From: a beta proteobacterium AAP51
Lineage (GTDB): Bacteria; Pseudomonadota; Gammaproteobacteria; Burkholderiales; Burkholderiaceae_C
DNA length: 64,000 nucleotides
NCBI GenBank assembly: GCA_001295905.1
Contig: LJHT01000012.1
Span: forward strand, 62,001 to 126,000
Direction of reading: 5' to 3'
In this document: positions 34,381 through 42,625 of the stretch, piece by piece
How the letters are laid out: each line of letters begins with the position of its first letter
Position numbering within the stretch: the stretch's first letter is position 1
Position numbers and translations under genes: made by a program
Notes under the pieces: model-generated
The model's database searches: none
What the model saw: the letters and a program-made list of their open reading frames with translations, nothing else
Told to the model about the DNA's origin: nothing

Positions 34381-34628
34381 GGCGTGCGGCCGCGTGGTGG
34401 CCGGGGTGTGGGCAGGGTGCGGCCTGCGGCCAGCCATTGCTCGCGCCGCTGCGGCAGCTGCGCCAGCACGGCATGGCGGCGGGGGTTGTCCAGCGAGGAC
34501 CAGCGTGCAATCTCGTCCAGCGTGCGCAGGCAGCCCAGGCACAGGCCGGTGGCGGCATCCATCTGGCAGATGTTGATGCAGGGCGAGGCCGCGGGGCCGA
34601 GCTCGGGGTTCGAGGCTGGGTTCGTCAT
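34377..34628 (-). CDS. DUF1289 family protein
   Basis: The 83-residue product contains the complete DUF1289 motif PCINICQMDAATGLCLGCLR with four cysteines, followed by TLDEIARW; these probably bind a metal. Its function is unknown. It overlaps both neighbours by four bases (ATGA type), so translation of ybaK-like, DUF1289 and isomerase genes is coupled. Confidence 0.92.
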   Translation of the reverse strand: MTNPASNPELGPAASPCINICQMDAATGLCLGCLRTLDEIARWSSLDNPRRHAVLAQLPQRREQWLAAGRTLPTPRPPRGRTP

Positions 34629-35161
34629 GCCTGCACCACGTCGGCCACGGGCGCGCCGGTCAGGCGCTGCAGTTCGTCGGGCGAAAGCCGGAAGACGCCG
34701 TTGGGGTGGCCTGCGGCGGCCCAGATCTCGTCGAAGCGGAAGAGCTCGCGGTCGATCAGGGTCACCGGCGTCTGGCTGTGCGCCAGCGGTGCCACGCCAC
34801 CGATGGAAAAACCCGTGCGCGCCTTGACGAACTCGGCATCGGCGCGGGCCAGCGCGCCGGTGTGCGCCGCCACGCGCTTTTCATCGACACGGCGGTCGCC
34901 CGAGGCCACCACCAGCACGGCCACGTCGTCGCTCTTGCGGCGGAAGATCACGCTCTTGGCAATCTGCCCCAGCGTGACACCCAGCGCATCGGCGGCCTCT
35001 TGCGAGGTGCGCGCGGCCACCTCCAGCCAGCGCGGCGCGTGCGGGTGGCCGGCAGCAGCCAGTGCGGCGCTGACGCGCTGGAAACCTTCGGGGCGTTCGG
35101 CTGAAACGGCCAGCCAGGGGCCGATGCCGCCAGAGGCCACGGGAGGCAGCGGCGCGCTCAT
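34625..35161 (-). CDS. YbaK/EbsC-type aminoacyl-tRNA deacylase
   Basis: The 178-residue protein belongs to the YbaK/ProX group that hydrolyses mischarged aminoacyl-tRNA, for example Cys-tRNA(Pro) or Ala-tRNA(Pro). Features are TSQEAADALGVTLGQIAKSVIF with the conserved Lys, LVVASGDRRVDEKRVA and TGFSIGGVAPLAH. The substrate specificity is not resolved. It overlaps HMG-CoA lyase at its start and DUF1289 at its end by four bases each. Confidence 0.9.
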   Translation of the reverse strand: MSAPLPPVASGGIGPWLAVSAERPEGFQRVSAALAAAGHPHAPRWLEVAARTSQEAADALGVTLGQIAKSVIFRRKSDDVAVLVVASGDRRVDEKRVAAHTGALARADAEFVKARTGFSIGGVAPLAHSQTPVTLIDRELFRFDEIWAAAGHPNGVFRLSPDELQRLTGAPVADVVQA

Positions 35162-36078
35162 GACAGGGCGGCGGCGTGGCCGCGCCGGCTCAGCAGCGCG
35201 CGGCCCGCGCGCGAGGCCGACGGCCGGCCGAGCACGCTGCTGATGTAGGCGCCTGCATCCACCAGCGCTTCAAGATCGTGCCCGGTGGCGATGCCCATGC
35301 CCTGCAGCATGAACACCACGTCTTCGGTGGCCACGTTGCCGGTGGCGCCACGGGCGTACGGGCAGCCGCCCAGGCCGGCGATGCTGGTGTCGAAGACATG
35401 CACGCCCAGCTGCAGGCTGGCCCCGATGTTGGCCAGGGCCTGGCCGTAGGTGTCGTGGAAGTGCCCGCTCACCTCGTGCAAGGGGTAGTGTTTCAGCGCC
35501 CGCTCCAGCGCCGCCTGCACACGCCGGGGCGTGCCCACGCCGATGGTGTCGGCCACGCCGCAATGGTCCACGCCGATGGCCTTCATCAGCCGCACCACGC
35601 GTTCCACCTCATCGGGCGAGACCTCGCCCTGGTAGGGGCAGCCCAGGGCGCAGGAAATGGCTGCGCGCACCTTCAGCCCGGCGGCCTGCGCAGCCGCCAC
35701 CACGGGGCGGAAGCGCTCGATGCTTTCCTCGATGCTGCAGTTGATGTTCTTCTGGCTGAAGGCTTCGCTGGCGGCGCCGAACACCACCACCTCGTGCGGG
35801 CGGGTGGGCAGCGCGGCTTCCAGGCCCCTCATGTTGGGCGTGAGCACCGAATAACGCACGCCCGGCTGGCGCTGCAGGCCGGCCATCACCTCGGTGTTGT
35901 CGGCCATCTGCGGCACCCACCTCGGGCTGACGAAGCTGGTCACCTCGATCTCGCGGCAGCCTGCCGCCTGCAGGCGGTGCACGAGCTCGACCTTCTGCGC
36001 GGCAGATACAGGCGCGGCCTCGTTCTGCAGCCCGTCGCGAGGGCCCACTTCAACGAGCGTGACGGTGGTGGGGATCAT
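35158..36078 (-). CDS. liuE: Hydroxymethylglutaryl-CoA lyase
   Basis: This enzyme cleaves HMG-CoA into acetyl-CoA and acetoacetate, the last step of leucine breakdown. The 306-residue TIM-barrel protein has VEVGPRDGLQNE (residues 8-19, metal and substrate residues), SPRWVPQMAD, VRAAISCALGCPYQG, SGHFHDTYGQA with the metal His pair, and the catalytic Cys loop GLGGCPYARGATGN. The ATG at 36078 fits the family start. It lies in the leucine cluster but is separated from mccA by a small gene on the opposite strand, so it has its own promoter or is reached by read-through. Confidence 0.94.
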   Translation of the reverse strand: MIPTTVTLVEVGPRDGLQNEAAPVSAAQKVELVHRLQAAGCREIEVTSFVSPRWVPQMADNTEVMAGLQRQPGVRYSVLTPNMRGLEAALPTRPHEVVVFGAASEAFSQKNINCSIEESIERFRPVVAAAQAAGLKVRAAISCALGCPYQGEVSPDEVERVVRLMKAIGVDHCGVADTIGVGTPRRVQAALERALKHYPLHEVSGHFHDTYGQALANIGASLQLGVHVFDTSIAGLGGCPYARGATGNVATEDVVFMLQGMGIATGHDLEALVDAGAYISSVLGRPSASRAGRALLSRRGHAAALS

Positions 36079-36179
36079 GGACAGGTTTCCTCGGTAAACC
36101 CAGTTTGACCGCGCCCGGCAGATTCGGCCCAAGTGGGGATGGCAAGACCACGTTCGGCAGCGCACACTGCGCGCAAACC

Positions 36180-36593
36180 ATGAACACCCGTCGTTGCACG
36201 AAAATCGCCGCCCGCATGAACGCCCTGCTGGTGCAGGCGCTGGGCCAGGGCATCGACCCCGCCCGCATGCTGAACGAGCCGCTCTACGCCCGCGACGTGC
36301 TGCTGGTCTGCGACGCCCTGCACGGCACCGACCTGCCCGAGCTGGCGCGCCTGTTCCGCCAGGCCCAGGCAGCGGCCGAAACCGGGCATGAAGAGCGCCA
36401 GGGCCCGCCCTCGGGCTTCAGCCCCTCGCGCTTCCTGAACTCGATCTTCGGGCCCAGCACCAGCAGCCCCGCCAGCACGCTGGACGGGCCTGGCCCGGCC
36501 CTTCGAACGGCCGAAACGGCCGAGACGACCGAAACCACCGAAACGACAAAACGGCCCGGCTGGCTGGCGCGCCTGCGCGACAGCGGCAAGTAG
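36180..36593 (+). CDS. Hypothetical protein with Thr-Glu repeats
   Basis: The 137-residue product has a helical N-terminal half (MNALLVQALGQGIDPARML, DLPELARLFRQAQAAAE), a Pro/Ser-rich linker and a low-complexity tail of Glu-Thr repeats (ETAETTETTETT) before KRPGWLARLRD. No signal peptide or family is recognised. It lies divergent to HMG-CoA lyase and convergent with mccA, splitting the leucine genes. A coding origin is likely from its codon use, but the start at 36180 is only one of three possible. Confidence 0.55.
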   Translation: MNTRRCTKIAARMNALLVQALGQGIDPARMLNEPLYARDVLLVCDALHGTDLPELARLFRQAQAAAETGHEERQGPPSGFSPSRFLNSIFGPSTSSPASTLDGPGPALRTAETAETTETTETTKRPGWLARLRDSGK

Positions 36594-36607
36594 CGGCATC
36601 ACGGGCT

Positions 36608-38650
36608 TCATGCCGCGCCGGCTGCCGGCCGGAGCAGGCGCAGCAGCTCGCCACCTTCGGCCACCTGGTCGCCCACGGCATAGAGCAGTTCTTCCACCAC
36701 GCCTTCGTGCGGAGCCGCGATGGTGTGCTCCATCTTCATGGCTTCCATCACCGCCAGGGCCTGGCCGCGCTGCACGGTGTCGCCGGGGCGCGCCAGATAG
36801 CTCACCACCTTGCCGGGCATGGGCGCCGTCAGGCGGCCTTCGGCGGCCGCGCCATCACCGGCATGGGCCAGCGGGTCGTGGTCGGCCACCAGCGCGCTGC
36901 CCTGGGGCGTGAAGACGGCGTAGCGCTCGCCGTGGCGGTAGACGTGGGCCGTGTGGCGCTGGCCGCCCAACAGCAGCTCGAAGTGGTGCGGGCCCAGCGT
37001 GCGGGCCTGGAAGGGCAGGCTTGCGGCCGTGCCCACACGCAGTTGCACGGCGCCGTCGTGGCGGCGCTCGATGCGCAGCGGCACGGCGGCGCCGGCCAGC
37101 TCGAGGTGCAGCACGCGCACGGCGCCGCCGTGCAAGCGCCAGCCGTCGCGGCGCGACCAGGGGTCGGCCCCTTCCAGCGCCGCTTCTTCGGCCAGCACCT
37201 GCGCGGCCACGGCCGCGGCCGCCACCTCGGCCGGCAGGGCCGGCGCTTCGAACAAGGCCGCACGCTCGCGCTGGATGAGCGCGGTGTCGAGGTCGGCCGT
37301 GGCGAAGGCATGGCTGCCCACCACGCGGCGCAGGAAGGCCACGTTGGTGGTCGGGCCCAGCAGGTGGGTGTGCTGCAGCGCCGCGTCCAGCCGCGCCAGC
37401 GCCTGGGCCCGCGTCTGGCCCCAGACGATGAGCTTGGCGATCATGCTGTCGTAGTGGGGGCTGATGGCGTCGCCTTCGCGGATGCCGCTGTCCACGCGCG
37501 CCAGCGCACCTTCTTCCGCGCCCTGCCCCGGGCTGCGCATGAAGGCCACGTGCGGCGGCCAGCGCAGCACCTGCAGCGTGCCGGTGGCGGGCAGGAAATC
37601 GGCGTCGGGGTTCTCGGCGCAGATGCGCGCCTCGATGGCGTGCCCGCGCAGTTGCACCTGGTCTTGCGTCAAGGGCAGCGGCTCGCCGCTGGCCACGCGC
37701 AGCTGCCACTCCACGAGGTCCAGGCCCGTCACGGCTTCGGTGACGGGGTGCTCGACCTGCAGCCGCGTGTTCATCTCCATGAAATAGGCGCGGATGTCGC
37801 CGTCGTCCAGCTCTTCGGCCACGAATTCCACCGTGCCCGCGCCCACGTAACCCACCGCCTTCGCGGCGGCCACGGCGGCGGCGCCCATCTCGGCGCGGCG
37901 TGCGGCGCTCAGGCCCGGCGCCGGGCTTTCTTCCAGCACCTTCTGGTGGCGGCGCTGCACCGAACAATCACGCTCGCCGAGGTGGATGACGTGGCCCTGC
38001 ATGTCGCCGAAGACCTGGATCTCGATGTGCCGCGGCCGCAGCACGTAACGCTCGACCAGCACGTGCGCGTTGCCGAAGCTGGCCTGGGCCTCGCGCTGGC
38101 AGCTGGCGAGAGCCGCTTCGAAGTCTTCGGGCCGGTCGACGCGCCGCATGCCCTTGCCGCCGCCGCCCGCGCTGGCCTTGATGAGCACCGGGTAGCCGAT
38201 GCGCGCGGCCTGCTCGGCCAGGAAGGCGGGCTCGTTGTTGCTGCCGTGGTAGCCGGGCACCAGCGGCACGCCGGCCTTTTCCATCAGCGCCTTGGCCGCG
38301 CTCTTGCTGCCCATGGCGGCAATGGCGCTGGCCGGCGGGCCGATGAAGACCAGGCCCGCCGCCGCGCAGGCCTGCGCGAAGTCTTCGTTCTCGCTGAGGA
38401 AACCGTAGCCGGGGTGGATGGCTTGCGCGCCGGTGGCCAGCGCGGCGTCGATGATGCGCTGCCACTGCAGGTAGCTGTCGCGCGGGGCATTGCCGCCCAC
38501 GTGCACGGCTTCGTCGCAGGCCTGCACATGGCGCGCGTTCGCGTCGGCGTCGCTGTACACGGCCACGGTGCGCACGCCCAGGCGCTGCGCGGTGGCCGCC
38601 ACGCGGCAGGCGATCTCGCCGCGGTTGGCAATCAATATCTTCTTGAACAT
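36608..38650 (-). CDS. liuD: Methylcrotonyl-CoA carboxylase, biotin-containing alpha subunit
   Basis: The alpha subunit carboxylates its own biotin with ATP and bicarbonate for the conversion of 3-methylcrotonyl-CoA to 3-methylglutaconyl-CoA. The 680-residue protein has the biotin carboxylase start FKKILIANRGEIACRV, ATP-grasp loop KASAGGGGKGMR near residue 165, EMNTRLQVEHPVTE near 290, a BT linker domain, and the biotin lysine in EAMKMEH near residue 637. Assignment as MCC rather than propionyl- or acetyl-CoA carboxylase rests on the neighbours mccB, hydratase and HMG-CoA lyase. DUF4126 precedes it by 26 bases. Confidence 0.93.
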   Translation of the reverse strand: MFKKILIANRGEIACRVAATAQRLGVRTVAVYSDADANARHVQACDEAVHVGGNAPRDSYLQWQRIIDAALATGAQAIHPGYGFLSENEDFAQACAAAGLVFIGPPASAIAAMGSKSAAKALMEKAGVPLVPGYHGSNNEPAFLAEQAARIGYPVLIKASAGGGGKGMRRVDRPEDFEAALASCQREAQASFGNAHVLVERYVLRPRHIEIQVFGDMQGHVIHLGERDCSVQRRHQKVLEESPAPGLSAARRAEMGAAAVAAAKAVGYVGAGTVEFVAEELDDGDIRAYFMEMNTRLQVEHPVTEAVTGLDLVEWQLRVASGEPLPLTQDQVQLRGHAIEARICAENPDADFLPATGTLQVLRWPPHVAFMRSPGQGAEEGALARVDSGIREGDAISPHYDSMIAKLIVWGQTRAQALARLDAALQHTHLLGPTTNVAFLRRVVGSHAFATADLDTALIQRERAALFEAPALPAEVAAAAVAAQVLAEEAALEGADPWSRRDGWRLHGGAVRVLHLELAGAAVPLRIERRHDGAVQLRVGTAASLPFQARTLGPHHFELLLGGQRHTAHVYRHGERYAVFTPQGSALVADHDPLAHAGDGAAAEGRLTAPMPGKVVSYLARPGDTVQRGQALAVMEAMKMEHTIAAPHEGVVEELLYAVGDQVAEGGELLRLLRPAAGAA

Positions 38651-38676
38651 CGAGAGGCTTTCCGGGCGGAGTGAAC

Positions 38677-39303
38677 TCAGGCCGCAGCGGGCCGGGCAGG
38701 CAGGAAGCGCCGCAACAGGGCACGCAGGAACTTGAACAGCACGGCGATCAGCACCACCGCCAGCGCGGCGGACAGGGCCAGCGCCGCCAGCGCCCACAGC
38801 GGGTGCGTCCAGGCCAGCCACAGCAGGGCCGGCACGGCAGCGTCACCCGCGAGTGACAGGCCCAGGTTGGAAAACGGTTCGGGGCTGGTGTTGGCCGCCG
38901 CGCGTGTGGTGGCCTTGGCCGCGTGCGCGGTGGCCGCCAGCGTGCCGCCGGCCAGCGCGGCCACCAGGGCCCAGGCCTGGTTCCACTCGGGGCCCAGGCC
39001 CGCGAAGACACCGGCGGCCAGCGCCGCGCCGGCGGGAATGCGGATGAAGGTGTGCAGCGCGTCCCACAGCGTGTCCACGCCCGGCACCTTGTCGGCCACG
39101 AACTCCACCGTCACCATCAGCGCGCTGGCACCCAGCACCAGCGGGTGCTGCAGCAGCTGCAGGCCCGGCGGCAAGGGCACCCAGCCCATGAAGCCGGCCG
39201 CCCCGGTGAGAAAGACCACGGCATAGAGGCGCATGCCGCTGGCCCAGCCCAGGGCCGCGGCCAGCGCCAGCAGGTGCGTGAGGTCGAGGGCTGCGGTGTT
39301 CAT
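38677..39303 (-). CDS. DUF4126 membrane protein
   Basis: The 208-residue protein has about five hydrophobic helices, with GWASGMRLYAVVFLTGAAGF and VEFVADKVPGVDTLWDALHT as the DUF4126 signatures. The function is unknown. It lies inside the leucine catabolism cluster, between the hydratase (17 bases away) and mccA, which is not the usual place and may reflect chance insertion or a link to membrane adaptation. Confidence 0.88.
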   Translation of the reverse strand: MNTAALDLTHLLALAAALGWASGMRLYAVVFLTGAAGFMGWVPLPPGLQLLQHPLVLGASALMVTVEFVADKVPGVDTLWDALHTFIRIPAGAALAAGVFAGLGPEWNQAWALVAALAGGTLAATAHAAKATTRAAANTSPEPFSNLGLSLAGDAAVPALLWLAWTHPLWALAALALSAALAVVLIAVLFKFLRALLRRFLPARPAAA

Positions 39304-39320
39304 GGGGCAGTCGGGGCGGC

Positions 39321-40103
39321 TCAGCGCCAGGCAGGGTCACGCTTGTGCAGGAAGGCCTGCACGCCCTCGCGCCCTTCCGCGCTGGCGCGGATGTCGGCAA
39401 TGCGGCGCGCGGTGTCGTCGCGCAGCGCGGCATCGATGGGCCGGCCGGCCACGTCCTTCACCAGCTGCTTGCAGGCGCGCACGGCCGCCGGGCCGTTGGC
39501 CACCAGCGCGGCCACGGTCTCGGCCACGGCGCCGTCCAGCGCCTCGGCCGGCAGCACCTCGTGCACAAAGCCCAGCGCCAGCGCACGCTGCGCGCTGAAG
39601 CGTTCGGCGGTGGTGAAGTAGCGCCGCGAGGCCTGCTCTCCCAGCGCCTTCACCACATAGGGGCCGATGGTGGCCGGCAGCAGGCCGAGCTTCGCTTCGC
39701 TGAGGCAGAAGTGCACGCCTTCCGCAGCCAGCAGCACGTCGCACACCGCCGCCAGGCCCACGCCCCCGGCGTAGCAGTCGCCGTGGATGCGGCCCACCAC
39801 GGGCACCGGGCAGCGGTAGATCGTCCACAGCATCTCGGCCAGCGCGCTGGCGTCGGCATGGTTCTGCGCCCAGCTGTAGTCGGCCATGGCGCGCATCCAC
39901 GAGAGGTCGGCCCCCGCGCAGAAGGCCTTGCCGTGGCCGCCCAGCACGATGGCGCGCAGTTCGGCATCCGCGCCCAGGGTGCGGAAGGCTGCCGTCAACT
40001 CGGCAATGACGCCGTCGTTGAAGGCGTTGCGCACTTCGGGCCGGTTCAGCCAGACCTCGGCCACGTGGGCCGAAGGGCGGCGGATGTCGAGCGTGCCACT
40101 CAT
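39321..40103 (-). CDS. liuC: Enoyl-CoA hydratase, probable 3-methylglutaconyl-CoA hydratase
   Basis: The 260-residue crotonase-fold protein shows NRPEVRNAFND near residue 20, GKAFCAGADLSWM near 60 (oxyanion hole), HGDCYAGGVGLAAVCD near 108 and SEAKLGLLPATIGPYV near 135. The neighbouring MCC and HMG-CoA lyase genes indicate hydration of 3-methylglutaconyl-CoA to HMG-CoA. The ATG at 40103 gives the usual N-terminus; a GTG at 40112 adds three residues. No ribosome-binding site is evident for either. The gap to mccB holds a repeat copy. Confidence 0.9.
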   Translation of the reverse strand: MSGTLDIRRPSAHVAEVWLNRPEVRNAFNDGVIAELTAAFRTLGADAELRAIVLGGHGKAFCAGADLSWMRAMADYSWAQNHADASALAEMLWTIYRCPVPVVGRIHGDCYAGGVGLAAVCDVLLAAEGVHFCLSEAKLGLLPATIGPYVVKALGEQASRRYFTTAERFSAQRALALGFVHEVLPAEALDGAVAETVAALVANGPAAVRACKQLVKDVAGRPIDAALRDDTARRIADIRASAEGREGVQAFLHKRDPAWR

Positions 40104-40117
40104 GGTGTGCACCAGCG

Positions 40118-40209
40118 ATCAAGCTTCCCGCCGCGGAACCGGCTCCGCCGGGCCGCAGGCGGACGGCCCCCTCGGGGGGTAGCGAGCGATAGCGCGCTTG
40201 GGGGCTTCA
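40118..40209 (-). repeat. Intercistronic repeat family 1, copy B (mccB-liuC junction)
   Basis: On the minus strand the element starts two bases after the mccB stop (TGAAGCCCCCAAGCG), has CCCCCGAGGGGG, CCGGCGGAGCCGG and GGTTCCGCGGCGGGAAGCTTGAT, and ends six bases before the GTG alternative start of the hydratase. It is 92 bases long like copy A, from which it differs at only a few positions. Confidence 0.88.
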
Positions 40210-40211
40210 TG

Positions 40212-41837
40212 TCACATGCGGAAAACGCCGAAGCGCGGCGCTTCGGGGATGGGCGCATTCAGGCTCGCGCTCAAGCCCAGCGCCAGTACACGGCGCGTGT
40301 CGGCGGGGTCGATGAGCCCGTCGTCCCAGAGCCGGGCGCTGGCGTAGTACGGGTGCGCCTGCTCTTCGAACTGCTGCAGGATGGGCGCCTTGAAGGCGGC
40401 TTCGTCTTCGGCCGCCCACTGCCCGCCCTTGGCTTCGATGCCATCACGCCGCACCGTGGCCAGCACGCTGGCGGCCTGCTCGCCGCCCATCACGCTGATG
40501 CGCGCGTTGGGCCACATCCACAGGAAGCGCGGGCTGTAGGCGCGGCCGCACATGCCGTAGTTGCCGGCGCCGAAGCTGCCGCCGATGATGACCGTGAACT
40601 TCGGCACCGTGGCCGTGGCCACGGCCGTGACCATCTTCGCGCCGTGCTTGGCGATGCCTTCGTTCTCGGCCTTGCGGCCGACCATGAAGCCGGTGATGTT
40701 CTGCAGGAACACGAGCGGAATCCTGCGCTGGCAACACAGCTCGATGAAGTGCGCGCCCTTCTGCGCGCTTTCACCGAAGAGGATGCCGTTGTTGGCGACG
40801 ATGCCCACCGGCATGCCCTCGATGTGCGCGAAGCCCGTCACCAGCGTGGCGCCGTAGCGCGCCTTGAATTCATCGAACTCGCTGCCGTCGACGATGCGGG
40901 CGATGATCTCGCGCACGTCGAAGGGCTTGCGGCTGGTGAAGCCGCTTTCGTCGGCGGGCATCACGCCGCGCAGCTCGCTCACGTCGAAGGCCGGCGCGCG
41001 TGGCGCTCGCAGGGCCAGCTGCTCGGGCTTGCGCCAGTTCAGGTTGGCTACGCTGGCGCGCGCGATGGCCAGCGCGTGCAGGTCGTTGTCGGCCAGGTGG
41101 TCGGCCACGCCGCTCAGGCGTGTGTGCACGTCGCCGCCGCCCAGGTCTTCGGCGCTCACCACCTCGCCGGTGGCGGCCTTCACCAGCGGCGGGCCGCCCA
41201 GGAAGATGGTGCCCTGGTTCTTCACGATGATGGCTTCGTCGCTCATCGCCGGCACATAGGCGCCGCCGGCGGTGCAGCTGCCCATCACCACGGCGATCTG
41301 CGGAATGCCCAAAGCGCTCATCTGCGCCTGGTTGTAGAAGATGCGGCCGAAGTGGTCGCGGTCGGGGAAGACCTCGTCCTGGTTGGGCAGGTTGGCGCCG
41401 CCGCTGTCCACCAGGTAAAGGCAGGGCAGGCGGTTCTGCTGCGCCACTTCCTGGGCGCGCAGGTGCTTCTTCACCGTGAGCGGGTAGTAGGTGCCGCCCT
41501 TGACGGTGGCGTCGTTGCAGACGACGAGGCACTCCACCCCGCTCACGCGGCCGATGCCGGTGATGAGCCCAGCCCCCGGCGCGGCGTTGTCGTACACGTT
41601 CAGCGCGGCCAGCGGCGCCAGTTCGAGGAAAGGCGTGTCGGGGTCGAGCAGCATCTCCACGCGGTCGCGCGGCAGCAGCTTGCCGCGCGCGGTGTGCTTG
41701 GCGCGTGCCGCCTCGCCACCGCCCAGGGCGATGCGCGCGAGCTGGGCGCCCAGGTCATCCAGCAGTTGCTGCATCAGCCCGGCGCTGGCCTTGAAGGCCT
41801 CGGAGCGTGGGTTCAGCTTGGACGTGAGAACGGGCAT
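40212..41837 (-). CDS. liuB: Methylcrotonyl-CoA carboxylase, carboxyltransferase beta subunit
   Basis: The beta subunit transfers the carboxyl group from biotin to 3-methylcrotonyl-CoA. The 541-residue protein has [16 protein letters not shown] near residue 48, [14 protein letters not shown] near 143, [17 protein letters not shown] near 178, and in the C-terminal domain [20 protein letters not shown] and [17 protein letters not shown]. The pattern is that of MCC beta rather than propionyl-CoA carboxylase. It is the first gene of the cluster, 63 bases downstream of a LiuR-like palindrome. Confidence 0.94.
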   Translation of the reverse strand: MPVLTSKLNPRSEAFKASAGLMQQLLDDLGAQLARIALGGGEAARAKHTARGKLLPRDRVEMLLDPDTPFLELAPLAALNVYDNAAPGAGLITGIGRVSGVECLVVCNDATVKGGTYYPLTVKKHLRAQEVAQQNRLPCLYLVDSGGANLPNQDEVFPDRDHFGRIFYNQAQMSALGIPQIAVVMGSCTAGGAYVPAMSDEAIIVKNQGTIFLGGPPLVKAATGEVVSAEDLGGGDVHTRLSGVADHLADNDLHALAIARASVANLNWRKPEQLALRAPRAPAFDVSELRGVMPADESGFTSRKPFDVREIIARIVDGSEFDEFKARYGATLVTGFAHIEGMPVGIVANNGILFGESAQKGAHFIELCCQRRIPLVFLQNITGFMVGRKAENEGIAKHGAKMVTAVATATVPKFTVIIGGSFGAGNYGMCGRAYSPRFLWMWPNARISVMGGEQAASVLATVRRDGIEAKGGQWAAEDEAAFKAPILQQFEEQAHPYYASARLWDDGLIDPADTRRVLALGLSASLNAPIPEAPRFGVFRM

Positions 41838-41899
41838 CGGGTCTCCTGGTGGCCGGCCCGGCGGTCTTCACGGCACTCAGCCCGGCGGCAAGCTTCTGG

Positions 41900-41931
41900 T
41901 TGACGTTAACGTCAATCGCATTTCATTCTAG
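41900..41931 (-). promoter_or_regulatory. LiuR-like operator and -10 box of the leucine operon
   Basis: The perfect 16 bp palindrome TTGACGTTAACGTCAA (41900-41915) closely resembles the reported binding motif of LiuR, the MerR-family regulator of leucine/isovalerate genes in proteobacteria. On the minus strand TAGAAT (41931-41926) lies just upstream, so the palindrome covers about +5 to +20 and binding would block transcription. No clear -35 was found. The liuR gene and isovaleryl-CoA dehydrogenase are not near it. Confidence 0.8.
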
Positions 41932-42007
41932 GCCGGCGATGTTGCGCCACCCGTTTGCGCCACCCCTTCGCGCCAGGGCATCGGGGCCGGCCCGCTACGA
42001 TGCCCGC

Positions 42008-42622
42008 ATGCAATGGCTGAACCTGCTTCTGGCCGGCGTGGCGGTGGCGGTGGCGGCCTGGCTGCAGCCCTGGCGCGCGGTGCGCAGCCTGCCCTGGCCG
42101 GCCCTGGCCTGGTGGGCGGCCCTGCCGCTGCTGTGGAGCGTGGACCTGCTCTCCGGCCAACCCGTGCTGCAACCCCTGGCCGGCAGCTGCCTGCTGATGC
42201 TGATGCTGGGCTGGCCGCTGGCGGTGCTGATGCTGCTGCCCGTGGCCGCGTTGGTGCTGCTGATGGCCGATGCCTCGCTGGCCGACGCCCTGCACCGCCT
42301 GGTGTGGCTGGGCCTGGTGCCCATCAGCCTGGCCCTGGGGCTGGGCGCGGGCCTGCGCCGCTGGCTGCCGAACCACCTCTTCGTCTATATCCTGGGCCGC
42401 GGCTTCTTCGCCACCGGTGTGGCCGTGAGCCTGGCCGGCGCGCTGTCGGTGCTGCTGAACGGCGTGCCGCACGGCCTGGCCCCCGAAGACGTGCTGCTGG
42501 CACGCGTGCTGGCCGCATCGGGCGACGCCTTCATCACCGGCATGCTGGTGGCCATCTTCGTCGCCTACCGGCCCGCGTGGCTGGCCACCTACGCCGACCG
42601 CATCTACCTGCCCAAGGCCTGA
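42008..42622 (+). CDS. CbiM-like predicted membrane protein (COG3235-type)
   Basis: The 204-residue integral membrane protein has about six helices and ends with the motif GDAFITGMLVAIFVAYRPAW, which resembles the C-terminal half of CbiM/NikM S-components of energy-coupling-factor transporters. It lacks the CbiM N-terminus MHIPDG that binds cobalt or nickel, and no ECF ATPase lies nearby. Function in metal uptake is therefore uncertain. TACGAT (41996-42001) lies six bases before the ATG with no Shine-Dalgarno, suggesting a leaderless mRNA. The gene ends four bases before the convergent trkH. Confidence 0.75.
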   Translation: MQWLNLLLAGVAVAVAAWLQPWRAVRSLPWPALAWWAALPLLWSVDLLSGQPVLQPLAGSCLLMLMLGWPLAVLMLLPVAALVLLMADASLADALHRLVWLGLVPISLALGLGAGLRRWLPNHLFVYILGRGFFATGVAVSLAGALSVLLNGVPHGLAPEDVLLARVLAASGDAFITGMLVAIFVAYRPAWLATYADRIYLPKA

Positions 42623-42625
42623 GGC

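Noticed and set aside
36707..38674. A 655-codon open frame opposite mccA
   Set aside because: It is antisense to a conserved carboxylase and has no motif or ribosome-binding site.
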